Part shown: positions 44,892 through 53,238 of the stretch, in pieces | How positions within the stretch are numbered: the first letter of the stretch is position 1 | Layout: every line of letters starts with the position of its first letter | Source: Schaedlerella glycyrrhizinilytica_A | GTDB lineage: Bacteria; Bacillota; Clostridia; Lachnospirales; Lachnospiraceae | Reading direction: 5' to 3' (one strand) | Assembly (NCBI RefSeq): GCF_042852765.1 | Contig: NZ_AP031414.1 | Length of the DNA: 64,000 nucleotides | Made by a program: the position numbers and the translations under genes | Notes under the pieces: model-generated | Databases searched by the model: none | Seen by the model: only the letters and a program-made list of their open reading frames with translations | What the model was told of the DNA's origin: nothing

Positions 44892-44913
44892 CTGATGAAA
44901 GGAGGAAACGAAA

Positions 44914-45336
44914 ATGAAAGTCAAAAAAAGAACCCTTTTATTGATCGCCTGCCTTGTTTGGGGAATTGCAGGCTTTAATATTTTGCGTATTGGAATTTTA
45001 GCATATCGTCCTTATATTTCTGTTTTGAATGTTATATTGTCCTTACTTGTTTTTGCAATATTTCAAACGTTTATTTTCGGACGTCTGGTCAAAAAACATA
45101 CGCAAAGAATCCTTGATTACGAAGAAGAAAAGCAATACTTTTTCAACTTTTTCGACGGGAAATCATTCTTAATCATGGCTGTTATGATGACCGGAGGTAT
45201 TTACCTGCGCGTCTCCGGACTTGGACCGGAACATTTTATCGCCGTCTTTTATTCGGGACTGGGCGCCGCTCTTTTGTTGGCAGGCATTTTATTTGGAAAA
45301 AATTATTGTTTAGAAAGGAAAGAGAATAGAATATGA
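44914..45336 (+). CDS. Small membrane protein of unknown function
   Basis: A 140-residue protein with four hydrophobic segments (LLLIACLVWGIAGFNIL, VLNVILSLLVFAIF, FLIMAVMMTGGIYL, FYSGLGAALLLAGILF). I do not recognise a named family. AAAGGAGG precedes the ATG. Its TGA overlaps the ATG of the DUF2871 gene, so they are made together. Placement behind TetR suggests a stress or efflux-like function, but nothing more can be said. Confidence 0.8.
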   Translation: MKVKKRTLLLIACLVWGIAGFNILRIGILAYRPYISVLNVILSLLVFAIFQTFIFGRLVKKHTQRILDYEEEKQYFFNFFDGKSFLIMAVMMTGGIYLRVSGLGPEHFIAVFYSGLGAALLLAGILFGKNYCLERKENRI

Positions 45337-45755
45337 AACGACTTTTAAACACAGCAATCGGATATTTTATCGCAGCATCTGCAGCCGGTGTCTTTTACCG
45401 GGAATTTACAAAATGGAACGGATTTACCGGAAAAACAACTTTAGGATTTGTACATACACACCTGTTCGTATTAGGTATGTTTCTCTTTTTGATCCTTGCA
45501 CTGACATGCAAAGAAGAACACGCGCTTTTGGAATCCAAGGCTTTCAAAAGGTTCTATATCGTCCATAATATCGCACTTCCGTTTATGGCAGGCATGATGG
45601 TCGTAAGAGGAATCCTCCAGGTCTTAAATGTAAACCTGACACACGCGGCAGACGCCGCGATTTCAGGAATTGCAGGAGTTTCCCATATCCTGATCACGAT
45701 CTCTTTGATCCTGTTCTTTATCATGCTGAAAAAATATCTTATAAAAGAAAAATAA
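45333..45755 (+). CDS. DUF2871-family membrane protein
   Basis: A 140-residue protein with four membrane segments. The pattern FYREFTKWNGFTGKTTLGFVHTHLFVLGMFLFLILAL, with two conserved His in an HTH triplet, and the AGVSHILITISLILFF ending fit DUF2871. The His residues could bind a metal or haem, but no function is known. It overlaps the preceding membrane-protein gene by four bases, and a strong terminator follows. Confidence 0.85.
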   Translation: MKRLLNTAIGYFIAASAAGVFYREFTKWNGFTGKTTLGFVHTHLFVLGMFLFLILALTCKEEHALLESKAFKRFYIVHNIALPFMAGMMVVRGILQVLNVNLTHAADAAISGIAGVSHILITISLILFFIMLKKYLIKEK

Positions 45756-45759
45756 GAAC

Positions 45760-45811
45760 GTTTCAGGGGCAGATTTGATCCAATTGAGTCAAATCTGCCC
45801 CTGTTTGAAAC
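45760..45811. terminator. Bidirectional terminator between DUF2871 and the Cys-rich gene
   Basis: Long stem GTTTCAGGGGCAGATTTGA against TCAAATCTGCCCCT and GAAAC, with one bulge. Confidence 0.8.
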
Positions 45812-45826
45812 TATCGCGCTTTGTAC

Positions 45827-46657
45827 TTATCGAAGAAAAAAGCGTCGATCCCGTACTTCCGTCGGAATCTCCTCGGGTGTTTCCGAACAATCACATGGTT
45901 CTTCCGAAACGTTTCCACACTGTACGGAAGCTGCTCCTGTCTCAATGGCAGCCCCAAAAGAGATTGGGATCTCGATACACAAATTCTGAGTGACCGTAAA
46001 CGTGCAAGATGTCTGCTCTCCGCCACAGGTTGTTCCCTGACGTATGATCGGCGTTCCGCAGCATGTTGCCGTAGCAGTTCCCGGTGTCGCATAAGGTGTA
46101 ATAGTAACCGGAACACAAATACTCTCTTTCTGATAGAAAATAGATTCGCAGGACTCGCCTGATCCGCAAACCGGACCACAGACCGTCAAACCTGTCGCAG
46201 TAGTATTTCCGCCAAATAAGCAGACGTTGACCGGACCGATCGTGTACACTGTGCGCAGCGAAAAACATACTTTCATATAGCCTGTGATTTTATTTAACGG
46301 AAAATCTAATTTTAAACCGACACAGCCGGTAGGTTGATCGGGATTCTCCGCTGTTTTTATTTCTGCATTTTCTCCCCATAGGATCGTTTGCGGGTCGTCA
46401 TTAATCGATACGCTGAGATCCACGATATCTTCCTCTTTGATAAAAGGACAAATTCCAAATAAAAGATGGCTCAGATCCGCATCTTGCGGTTGGTCATTTC
46501 CAACACCGACAATATCATAACAAAATTTCTGATGTTCATTTTCTGAGGGTGTAAGAATTGAGTCTTCCAGGTTTAAAGAGATCACAAAAGGAAGTCTTCG
46601 TTCTCCGGTCATACCGGAGTAATCGATCTGCAAATTACAGGATGGATTTACTTTCAT
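45827..46657 (-). CDS. Cysteine-rich protein of unknown function (possible spore-surface protein)
   Basis: A 276-residue protein without signal peptide or membrane segment. The N-terminal 150 residues look like beta-rich domains. The C-terminal half holds most of its roughly 18 Cys, in pairs and short spacings (VCGPVCGSGESC, ATCCGTP, TCGGEQTSC, PCDCSE), separated by Thr/Val/Ile-rich strands such as CVPVTITPY and CIEIPISFGA. Such composition suits a disulfide-linked structural coat. A SigK-like promoter upstream supports expression in the mother cell during sporulation. I do not recognise the family. Confidence 0.7.
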   Translation of the reverse strand: MKVNPSCNLQIDYSGMTGERRLPFVISLNLEDSILTPSENEHQKFCYDIVGVGNDQPQDADLSHLLFGICPFIKEEDIVDLSVSINDDPQTILWGENAEIKTAENPDQPTGCVGLKLDFPLNKITGYMKVCFSLRTVYTIGPVNVCLFGGNTTATGLTVCGPVCGSGESCESIFYQKESICVPVTITPYATPGTATATCCGTPIIRQGTTCGGEQTSCTFTVTQNLCIEIPISFGAAIETGAASVQCGNVSEEPCDCSETPEEIPTEVRDRRFFLR

Positions 46658-46687
46658 TTTTTAACCTTTTTATAATGAGATTCTATA

Positions 46688-46713
46688 TATAATATGGAAA
46701 GAAAAGAAAATGT
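46688..46713 (-). promoter_or_regulatory. SigK/SigE-like promoter of the Cys-rich gene
   Basis: On the minus strand CATATTATA (46688-46696) matches the CATANNNTA -10 pattern, and AC (46712-46713) lies 15 nt upstream, one short of the usual spacing. It is about 30 nt before the start codon. Confidence 0.4.
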
Positions 46714-46732
46714 TGCACAGATCGAATTCTTC

Positions 46733-46779
46733 AGCATCCATGTACAACGAGATCTCATTGCCCCTTGTACACCGGCGCT
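46733..46779. repeat. Palindromic repeat, family P, short complete copy
   Basis: Left arm AGCATCCATGTACAA and right arm CCCCTTGTACACCGGCGCT, with a 14-nt centre. Confidence 0.75.
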
Positions 46780-46790
46780 ATTCTTAAGAA

Positions 46791-46834
46791 ATAAAAAAGA
46801 ACCGCTGTCATAGAAAAACTATCCCAACGATCCT
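46791..46834 (-). terminator. Terminator of the six-tRNA cluster
   Basis: On the minus strand an imperfect stem (GGATCG, TTG, ATAG against CTAT, CAG, CGGTTC; TTTTT loop) is followed by TTTTTT. Confidence 0.7.
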
Positions 46835-46839
46835 TTTTA

Positions 46840-46923
46840 TGCCGCAGACCGGACTTGAACCGGTACGGGATTGCTCCCGAAGGATTTTAAGTCCTTTGCG
46901 TCTGCCTATTCCGCCACTGCGGC
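46840..46923 (-). tRNA. tRNA-Leu (UAA)
   Basis: 84 nt with long variable arm. Acceptor GCCGCAG/CTGCGGC, anticodon loop ACTTAAA, discriminator A, no CCA. Last gene of the cluster. Confidence 0.94.
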
Positions 46924-46934
46924 TTAGAAAAATA

Positions 46935-47007
46935 TGGGGCCTACAGGGCTCGAACCTGTGACCCTCTGCTTGTAAGGCAGATGCTCTCCCAGCTGAGCTA
47001 AGACCCC
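46935..47007 (-). tRNA. tRNA-Val (UAC)
   Basis: Acceptor GGGGTCT/AGGCCCC, anticodon loop CTTACAA, discriminator A, no encoded CCA. Confidence 0.95.
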
Positions 47008-47047
47008 ATATCAAGTCACACACAAATCTTCACGATCCGTATGCAAA

Positions 47048-47121
47048 CGACCCAGAAGAGACTCGAACTCTCGACCTCCGCCGTGACAGGGCGGCGCTCT
47101 AACCAACTGAGCCACTGGGCC
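47048..47121 (-). tRNA. tRNA-Asp (GUC)
   Basis: Acceptor GGCCCAG/CTGGGTC, anticodon loop CTGTCAC, discriminator G. Confidence 0.95.
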
Positions 47122-47177
47122 AAATAAATAATATATAGTGATCGGTATCAAAAGATACGTCCTACTTTTTTGAAAAA

Positions 47178-47251
47178 TGGACCTTCGGGGACTCGAACCC
47201 AGGACCGATCGGTTATGAGCCGATTGCTCTAACCAACTGAGCTAAAGGTCC
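47178..47251 (-). tRNA. tRNA with CAU anticodon, probably Ile2 (or elongator Met)
   Basis: Acceptor GGACCTT/AAGGTCC, anticodon loop CTCATAA. The body beginning GGACCTTTAGCTCAG resembles the Firmicute tRNA-Ile whose C34 is changed to lysidine, more than elongator Met, which usually starts GGCGG. The identity depends on TilS. Confidence 0.85.
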
Positions 47252-47275
47252 AAATCATGTCCCTTAAAGGAACAA

Positions 47276-47348
47276 AGCCGATGATCGGACTCGAACCGAT
47301 AACCTGCTGATTACAAATCAGCTGCTCTGCCAATTGAGCCACATCGGC
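47276..47348 (-). tRNA. tRNA-Thr (UGU)
   Basis: Acceptor GCCGATG/CATCGGC, anticodon loop TTTGTAA, discriminator T. Confidence 0.95.
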
Positions 47349-47365
47349 ATATTAACATTTCAAAA

Positions 47366-47437
47366 TGACTCCAACGGGAATCGAACCCGTGTTACCGCCG
47401 TGAAAGGGCGATGTCTTAACCGCTTGACCATGGAGCC
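47366..47437 (-). tRNA. tRNA-Glu (UUC)
   Basis: Acceptor GGCTCCA/TGGAGTC, anticodon loop CTTTCAC. First gene of the cluster. Confidence 0.95.
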
Positions 47438-47468
47438 AAAACACATAGCTGTCTCAACAGCGATTTAA

Positions 47469-47497
47469 ACTATATCATAGATTTTCGTCTTTTGCAA
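47469..47497 (-). promoter_or_regulatory. Promoter of the six-tRNA cluster
   Basis: TTGCAA, 17-nt spacer and TATAGT on the minus strand, about 32 nt before tRNA-Glu. Confidence 0.7.
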
Positions 47498-47644
47498 GTA
47501 TTTTTCGTAAATTTTTCATTTAAATTTTCCCCGAGTGCCGCACGATCTCGCACTACAAATTTTGTGCCGGTTCAGCCGATTCTGTTCCTAAAACCACGCT
47601 CTCTGCTTGTTGCAGTTCCCTCCGCTGTTTTTCTCAGATTTATC

Positions 47645-47686
47645 ATCGAAAAAGAGAAACGCAGAAGTTTTCGTTTTCTTCTGCGC
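47645..47686 (-). terminator. Terminator of the TRAP-GH31 operon
   Basis: CGCAGAAG/CTTCTGCG stem with an A-rich loop, followed by TTTCTCTTTTTC on the minus strand. Confidence 0.75.
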
Positions 47687-47723
47687 TCCCCTTCTTTCTC
47701 CTACTTAGGTCCTTTTATATATT

Positions 47724-50240
47724 TTATATCTCATTTTCCATTCCGATCAGATCGAATTTCTCGCAGCTTACCACAATCTCGAAATCATCTTTTTGCGGCT
47801 TTTTACATTTCACTTTGACGATACGGTCCGTCATGTCATAATACCAGCCGGTTTTTGCCTCGTCAAAAGCGTCTCTGATGAGGAACCGTGGAATCTTCTC
47901 TCCATCCACGCTCACCCAATAAGCGCCTTTTTTCTTGCTCACCACATTCAGGTGCAGATTTTCCCAGCTTTCCTGATAGGATCCTGTCTTATGGAAATGA
48001 ATCCGTTTTCTGTCACCTGCTTTGACGGATATTTTTGTTTCGGCAAAGACGCCTGCCTCATACTCGTTTGACCATCCGTCGTCATCATAATATGTAAACT
48101 CTACGTCCTGTTCGCAGCTTACGAACAGATCCAGTGTCTTCATCGTATCTTTTGCGATGTGATGGATATCCTCGGTCGTCATATAGACTGCCGCACCTCT
48201 TAAAAACATCGGAATGGAGCTCAAATCTACCGGAAGCTGGATCGTCTGTCCACCCTCATATGCTTTAAAATGATCGTTCATATCATACCAGATCGTTCCC
48301 TTTGGCAGATAGACCGTTCTCGTCTCTGCGCCTTTCTCTACCACATTTGCAACCAGAACGGACGGACCGAACATAAAGGTCAGGTTCTCATCGCGGTAAC
48401 AGTCCAGATCCTCCGGAAATTCCAAAAAGAGCGGGCGCATCACCGGCATTCCGTTTTCATGCGATTCCCGCATTACGGAATACAGATACGGCGTCATCCG
48501 ATAACGCTGCGCATATGCCTCCTGCACATACGGCAAATTTTCTTCATACATCCATGGCTGGGTAACTGTATTGTCATTGTTCGCTGAATTGATACAGAAA
48601 CGCGGCTGGAAAATCCCATTCTGGATCCAGCGGAGCAGCAGCTCGCTTTCCGGCGCCGGACCCGCAAAACCACCGATATCACAGCCTGCATTGGACATTC
48701 CGGACAATCCCATTCCGATCAGTGTCGCAATATTGAATTTCACCGTTTTCCAGTCTGTCAGGTTATCCCCTGCCCATACTTGCGCATAACGTTGGATTCC
48801 CGCATATCCTGCCCGGTTGATGATATAAGGACGCGCTTTCGGATATACTTCTTTCAATGCCTCTTTCCCGGTATATGCCATCATATTAGACTGAATGATT
48901 TTCAGTTCCGCCATCGTACCGCCCATTCCCTCATGGTCACAGTAAGCGTTTCTGTCTTCTACACCATCATACTCGCAATTATCATTCCATACCGTACGCA
49001 TTCCCTTTGCCATCAGATTTTTTTTCAGCAGTTCTTTCCATGCCTCGCGTCCGGAAGGCTTTGTAAAGTCTACAAACCGTCCCTCTCCGCCCCACCAGCG
49101 GCCTCTGTAATCTTCTGTTTTGTCCGGTGTTTTCACAAACGCGTCCTTTTCTTCAAATACATTTCTGTACGGGTGATTTTTCAGGATTCCCGGTTTCATG
49201 TTCGGGATCACATTGATTCCCATCTCATGCTCCATTTTCTCAAAAAATCCCTCCGGATCCGGAAATCTCTTCTTATTCCAGTTAAATACATAGCGCAGAT
49301 TATCCTCTTCGCCGGAAGAGTAACCGCTTGCAAGCCAGAAATTGTCGATATAGATCTTTTCATCAAAATGTTTCCGGATCACTTTGTAGATTTCTTCGTC
49401 GCAGTTCTGTTCCAGTTCCGCATAATACATGGTAGACGCCGTGTATCCGAGAGACTGTTTCGTCGGCATTGCCTGACGCCCCGTCAGATAGGTATAACGC
49501 TCCAATACCGAATCCATCCCCGGTCCGTTGATCAGAAACAGATCGATGTCCCCGCCGTCCGCCTGATAATAACAATAGCTGTCCCAGTAGCCGCTGCGCT
49601 CATTTCCCATATCAAATACAGCGTCATAAGAATTGTTGTAAAACAGTCCCAGTGCATGCAGATTGTTCTCATTGACACGGATATAGAACGGAACATGTTT
49701 GTACAGCGGTTCACCGAATTCCGGGTCGGCTCCGATGGCATCTTTCGGGGACATTCTCAGATGGCGTCCTTTCTTATCCAAATGACCTGTCTTCTCACCG
49801 AATCCGTAAAAATGATCCGTCTCTGCCTGGATCTCTGAGTAATGTGTGATCCTTCCAAGCTGATCCTTGTCAAATGCACGCTCTTTCAAATCACTGTAAA
49901 TCAGTTTTTCCTCTGTATCATATAACAGGAACTGGATCGGTTGCTTTTTCATCACCAGCTTCAACGTTTCTGTACGGAAGACAAGTTCGTCCTCTGTCTC
50001 CTCACAGGAAACATTTTTCGCCTTGATCCGTGTCCGCTCCTCTTTGAACAATTCATCCAGTTCGTCTTCCCATGCCGTTGTAATAAGCGCGTAGGAAGCC
50101 TCTTTAAATTTCCGGTCAAAGGACACCCGGATCCGAATAATATCGTCCGTCATAAAGACGAGCTTGATATCTCCCGCATTCCCCTGGATCAGATAACCAT
50201 TCTCCGTTTTTTCCATTCCACAATATTTTCTCAATAACAT
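47724..50240 (-). CDS. GH31 glycosidase (first of two paralogues)
   Basis: An 838-residue intracellular enzyme. The N-terminal beta domain (about 1-230) includes YGFGEKTGHLDKKGRHLRMSPKDA. The barrel holds the nucleophile Asp in the unusual TVWNDNCEYDG (most GH31 read WxDMNE) and the acid/base Asp in WAGDNLTDW. Two C-terminal beta domains follow. GH31 enzymes release alpha-linked glucose, xylose, galactose or related sugars. The WNDNCEY subgroup specificity is not known to me. It is the last gene of the operon, 134 nt behind dctM across a long hairpin. AAGGAGT precedes the ATG. Confidence 0.92.
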   Translation of the reverse strand: MLLRKYCGMEKTENGYLIQGNAGDIKLVFMTDDIIRIRVSFDRKFKEASYALITTAWEDELDELFKEERTRIKAKNVSCEETEDELVFRTETLKLVMKKQPIQFLLYDTEEKLIYSDLKERAFDKDQLGRITHYSEIQAETDHFYGFGEKTGHLDKKGRHLRMSPKDAIGADPEFGEPLYKHVPFYIRVNENNLHALGLFYNNSYDAVFDMGNERSGYWDSYCYYQADGGDIDLFLINGPGMDSVLERYTYLTGRQAMPTKQSLGYTASTMYYAELEQNCDEEIYKVIRKHFDEKIYIDNFWLASGYSSGEEDNLRYVFNWNKKRFPDPEGFFEKMEHEMGINVIPNMKPGILKNHPYRNVFEEKDAFVKTPDKTEDYRGRWWGGEGRFVDFTKPSGREAWKELLKKNLMAKGMRTVWNDNCEYDGVEDRNAYCDHEGMGGTMAELKIIQSNMMAYTGKEALKEVYPKARPYIINRAGYAGIQRYAQVWAGDNLTDWKTVKFNIATLIGMGLSGMSNAGCDIGGFAGPAPESELLLRWIQNGIFQPRFCINSANNDNTVTQPWMYEENLPYVQEAYAQRYRMTPYLYSVMRESHENGMPVMRPLFLEFPEDLDCYRDENLTFMFGPSVLVANVVEKGAETRTVYLPKGTIWYDMNDHFKAYEGGQTIQLPVDLSSIPMFLRGAAVYMTTEDIHHIAKDTMKTLDLFVSCEQDVEFTYYDDDGWSNEYEAGVFAETKISVKAGDRKRIHFHKTGSYQESWENLHLNVVSKKKGAYWVSVDGEKIPRFLIRDAFDEAKTGWYYDMTDRIVKVKCKKPQKDDFEIVVSCEKFDLIGMENEI

Positions 50241-50285
50241 AATTTGTCACTCCTTTTTATATCCGTCCCGAATCCCCGGTCTGTT

Positions 50286-50349
50286 GAATTTGAAAAAGGA
50301 GCGTATCGCACGCCCTGTGCGGCGGAATGCAATACCTCCTTTTTCAAGT
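50286..50349 (-). promoter_or_regulatory. Long intercistronic hairpin between dctM and GH31
   Basis: The outer stem TTGAAAAAGGAG/CTCCTTTTTCAA (12 bp) continues inward as GTATCGCA/TGCAATAC and CGCC/GGCG. On the transcript it would be about 58 nt of near-continuous pairing without a T tract on the downstream side. It may protect the upstream mRNA 3' end and set a lower level for the last gene. Confidence 0.6.
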
Positions 50350-50374
50350 TTCGCTCAAATTGTCAATATTCGGA

Positions 50375-51676
50375 TCAAACCAAACCTAATAAGGTCGGAA
50401 TTCCCATGGACAATGCCGGTATATAAGTAACTGCCAGCAGAATACCAAGCAATACCGCAAAATACGGAAGCAGTGTCTTTGTCACCTGCTCGATCGTGAT
50501 CTTACTGATACCGCAGGATACGAACAATACCGAACCAACCGGCGGCGTCATACTTCCCATACACATGTTGAAGATCAGCATAACTCCAAACTGGATCGCC
50601 GACATTCCAAGACTTTCCGCGATCGGCAGAAAGATCGGCGTGAAGATCAGGATTGCCGGTGTAATATCCATAAACATACCGATAACAAGCAGGATAATGT
50701 TCATCAGAAGAAGCAGGATATACTTATTATCCGTAATTGCCATCAGTCCGTTACTGATCGCTGCCGGGATTCCGGAATATGCCATTACCCATGACATTGC
50801 AGACGATGCCGAGATCAAAAACAGGATGATACCACTTGTGGCAGCGCTGTTCAGCAAGATCTTCATAAAGGATTTCATATTGATACTCTTATACACAATG
50901 GACAGGATCAGGCAGTACAGTACACATACGCCAGCCCCCTCGGTCGCAGTGAAGATACCTCCTACGATACCGCCGATCACGATCACGATCAAAAGCAGGC
51001 TCGGGATCGCCTCAAATGTGATCTTCAGCGCTTCTTTCAGAGGTACGAATCCGGTTGTCGGATATTTATGTTTCTTTGCATAAATAAACGCAACGATCAT
51101 CGTTCCGAGTCCCATTAAGATTCCCGGAATATAACCGGCCATAAACAGCGCGGAAATGGATACGCCGCCCGCTACGGTCGAATATACGATAAATGCACTT
51201 GTCGGCGGGATCAGAAGTCCGGTCGGCGCCGACGCGATATTTACCGCTGTTGCAAATGCCGGATCATATCCCTCTTCTTTCTGGATCGGATAGATACATC
51301 CGCCCATTGCGGATGATGCCGCTACCGCAGAACCGGAAAGCGCTCCGAACAGCATATTTCCGAGTACGTTTGCCTGTGCAAGAGATCCCGGGATCCATCC
51401 ACAGAACAATTTTGCAAAATTTACAAGTCTTCGCGCAATACCGCCGTTATTCATGATATTTCCCGCAAGAATGAAAAGCGGTACTGCCAACAATGAAAAA
51501 CTCTCTACTCCTCCGTTCATCTTCTGCATGGTGATAAATGTGATCTGATCCCATGACAGTGAAGACAGGGCAGTTACAATAGATGAAACTACGATGCTGA
51601 CAGAAATCGGGCATCCCAAAAACAACAGCACTCCAAATACAGCGAACAAAAGTATAGTCGTTACAGCAATATCCAT
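50375..51676 (-). CDS. TRAP transporter, large permease subunit (DctM)
   Basis: A 433-residue membrane protein with about eleven to twelve segments. FGVLLFLGCPISVSIVVSS at the start, MNGGVESFSLLAVPLFILAGNIMNNGGIARRLVNFAKLF and SGSAVAASSAMGGCIYPIQKEEGYDPAFATAVNIASAPTGLLIPPTSAFIVYS are DctM hallmarks. It couples uptake to a Na+ gradient. Its ATG overlaps the dctQ stop (TAATG). Confidence 0.95.
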   Translation of the reverse strand: MDIAVTTILLFAVFGVLLFLGCPISVSIVVSSIVTALSSLSWDQITFITMQKMNGGVESFSLLAVPLFILAGNIMNNGGIARRLVNFAKLFCGWIPGSLAQANVLGNMLFGALSGSAVAASSAMGGCIYPIQKEEGYDPAFATAVNIASAPTGLLIPPTSAFIVYSTVAGGVSISALFMAGYIPGILMGLGTMIVAFIYAKKHKYPTTGFVPLKEALKITFEAIPSLLLIVIVIGGIVGGIFTATEGAGVCVLYCLILSIVYKSINMKSFMKILLNSAATSGIILFLISASSAMSWVMAYSGIPAAISNGLMAITDNKYILLLLMNIILLVIGMFMDITPAILIFTPIFLPIAESLGMSAIQFGVMLIFNMCMGSMTPPVGSVLFVSCGISKITIEQVTKTLLPYFAVLLGILLAVTYIPALSMGIPTLLGLV

Positions 51677-52185
51677 TACGCTTCCCCTCCTTCTTCCTCT
51701 TCGATCACATTTCCGGTCACATCTTCATAAATGTTGATGATCTGTGCCAGAACGATAAACACTCCTGAAATCGGCGCCATACTATATACAAGCCCTCTGG
51801 AGATTCCCAGAAGTGCAGAATATTCTTTCACTGCGCTCAACGCCAGTTTTGTGCCTCCGATGATGATGACAAACAGCGCGAACACAAGGATCAGCGCGTC
51901 AATGACTGTCATCAGCACTTTTTTACGTCCCGGAGACAGTTTATCTCTCACCAGTACAAGCGCCATGTGCTGTCTTGTACTGAATGCATATGCCGCTCCG
52001 ATAAAACCGGTCCAGATCAGCAGATATCGGACAATTTCTTCGGTAAACGCCGCCGGACTGTTCAGCACATAGCGGGTAAATACCTGATACAAGACCAGAA
52101 GCGTCATGGCAGATAACAGCACCGCCGCAATTCTGGACAACAGAAAATTCATTCCTTTTTTGATTTTCGTCAATATTTCCTGCAT
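51676..52185 (-). CDS. TRAP transporter, small permease subunit (DctQ)
   Basis: A 169-residue, four-segment membrane protein. RIAAVLLSAMTLLVLYQVFTRYVLNSPAAFTEEIVRYLLIWTGFIGAAYAF is the DctQ signature. It forms the scaffold of the transporter with DctM. It follows the binding-protein gene by 11 nt. Confidence 0.93.
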   Translation of the reverse strand: MQEILTKIKKGMNFLLSRIAAVLLSAMTLLVLYQVFTRYVLNSPAAFTEEIVRYLLIWTGFIGAAYAFSTRQHMALVLVRDKLSPGRKKVLMTVIDALILVFALFVIIIGGTKLALSAVKEYSALLGISRGLVYSMAPISGVFIVLAQIINIYEDVTGNVIEEEEGGEA

Positions 52186-52196
52186 GGTTTTCCCTC

Positions 52197-53219
52197 CTAT
52201 CTTACAGATTCAATGATGTCAAGAACCTCTGCAACACCCGGATAACGGTCGCAGTACTCGTCTACCATTCCCTGCGTTGCTTCGCGGAATGCATCCTTGT
52301 CCACATCCTCTACGAATTCGACACCCATCTCGTTCTTGGCTTCCTCTACCGCGTCGTTGATCGCCTCTTCCCACAATACTTTGTGGCTGTCTGTCGATTC
52401 CTGTGCCGCCTCCAGGATGATCTGCTGGTCTTCCGGACTAATCGTCTTCCATACTTTTGCGCTCATGACCATAACGTCCGGGATCATCGCGTGTTCATCT
52501 TTTGAATATACTTTACAGATTTCTCCATGTTTACCGGTTGTAAGCGCCGTCTCATTGTTCTCTGTTCCATCGATGATACCCGTCTGGAGCGAGGTATACA
52601 CATCGCCGTAAGACATGGCAACCGGAGTCCCGCCCATTACGTCTAGCATATCGGTCTGGGATTCCATGTCCTGTACACGGATCTTCAAACCTTTCAGATC
52701 TTCCGGCGTGCGGATCGCTTTATCCTTTGTATAGAAAGAACGTGCTCCGGAAGTATAGTAAGTCAATGTTACAAATCCCTCATCCTCTGTGGAAAGGAAA
52801 AATTCGTGCATCTCATCCGAATCCATTACATGGTAAAAGTCCTCTGTATCATCGAAAATGTACGGAAGACCGAACGCATTGTACCCCTCCTCGTAGGTCG
52901 CCAGGATCGGAGCCGCGACTTTTGTCATAGCGATCACACCTGCCGTGAGCTGCTCCATAGATTCCGTCTCGCTTCCAAGCTGTGCGTTCGGGAAGATCTC
53001 TACTTTGATCCTGCCGTCTGTACGCTCTTCCACTTTCTCGGCAAATTCTTCCATTGCGATATGCACCGTATGTGTTTCGCTCAAACCATGGGATAACGTC
53101 ATCACCATCGGATTTTCTGCGGTCGCCTCTTCACTGGTTGCCGCGCTTTTCGCTCCGCAGCCAGCCAGAAGCCCTGCGCACAATCCCATAGTAAGCAGTA
53201 TTGAAATTGCTTTTTTCAT
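52197..53219 (-). CDS. TRAP transporter, extracytoplasmic solute-binding protein (DctP)
   Basis: A 340-residue lipoprotein (lipobox LLAGC, Cys about 21). GRIKVEIFPNAQLGSETESMEQLTAG is typical. LKGLKIRVQDMESQ contains the conserved Arg that binds the carboxylate, or another acid group, of the ligand. SYGDVYTSLQTGIIDGTENN follows. The Arg predicts an acidic solute. Its place 19 nt after a GH31 gene is unusual, as TRAP loci normally carry catabolic dehydrogenases rather than glycosidases. Confidence 0.95.
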   Translation of the reverse strand: MKKAISILLTMGLCAGLLAGCGAKSAATSEEATAENPMVMTLSHGLSETHTVHIAMEEFAEKVEERTDGRIKVEIFPNAQLGSETESMEQLTAGVIAMTKVAAPILATYEEGYNAFGLPYIFDDTEDFYHVMDSDEMHEFFLSTEDEGFVTLTYYTSGARSFYTKDKAIRTPEDLKGLKIRVQDMESQTDMLDVMGGTPVAMSYGDVYTSLQTGIIDGTENNETALTTGKHGEICKVYSKDEHAMIPDVMVMSAKVWKTISPEDQQIILEAAQESTDSHKVLWEEAINDAVEEAKNEMGVEFVEDVDKDAFREATQGMVDEYCDRYPGVAEVLDIIESVR

Positions 53220-53238
53220 GTCGTCTCATTCCTTTCTT

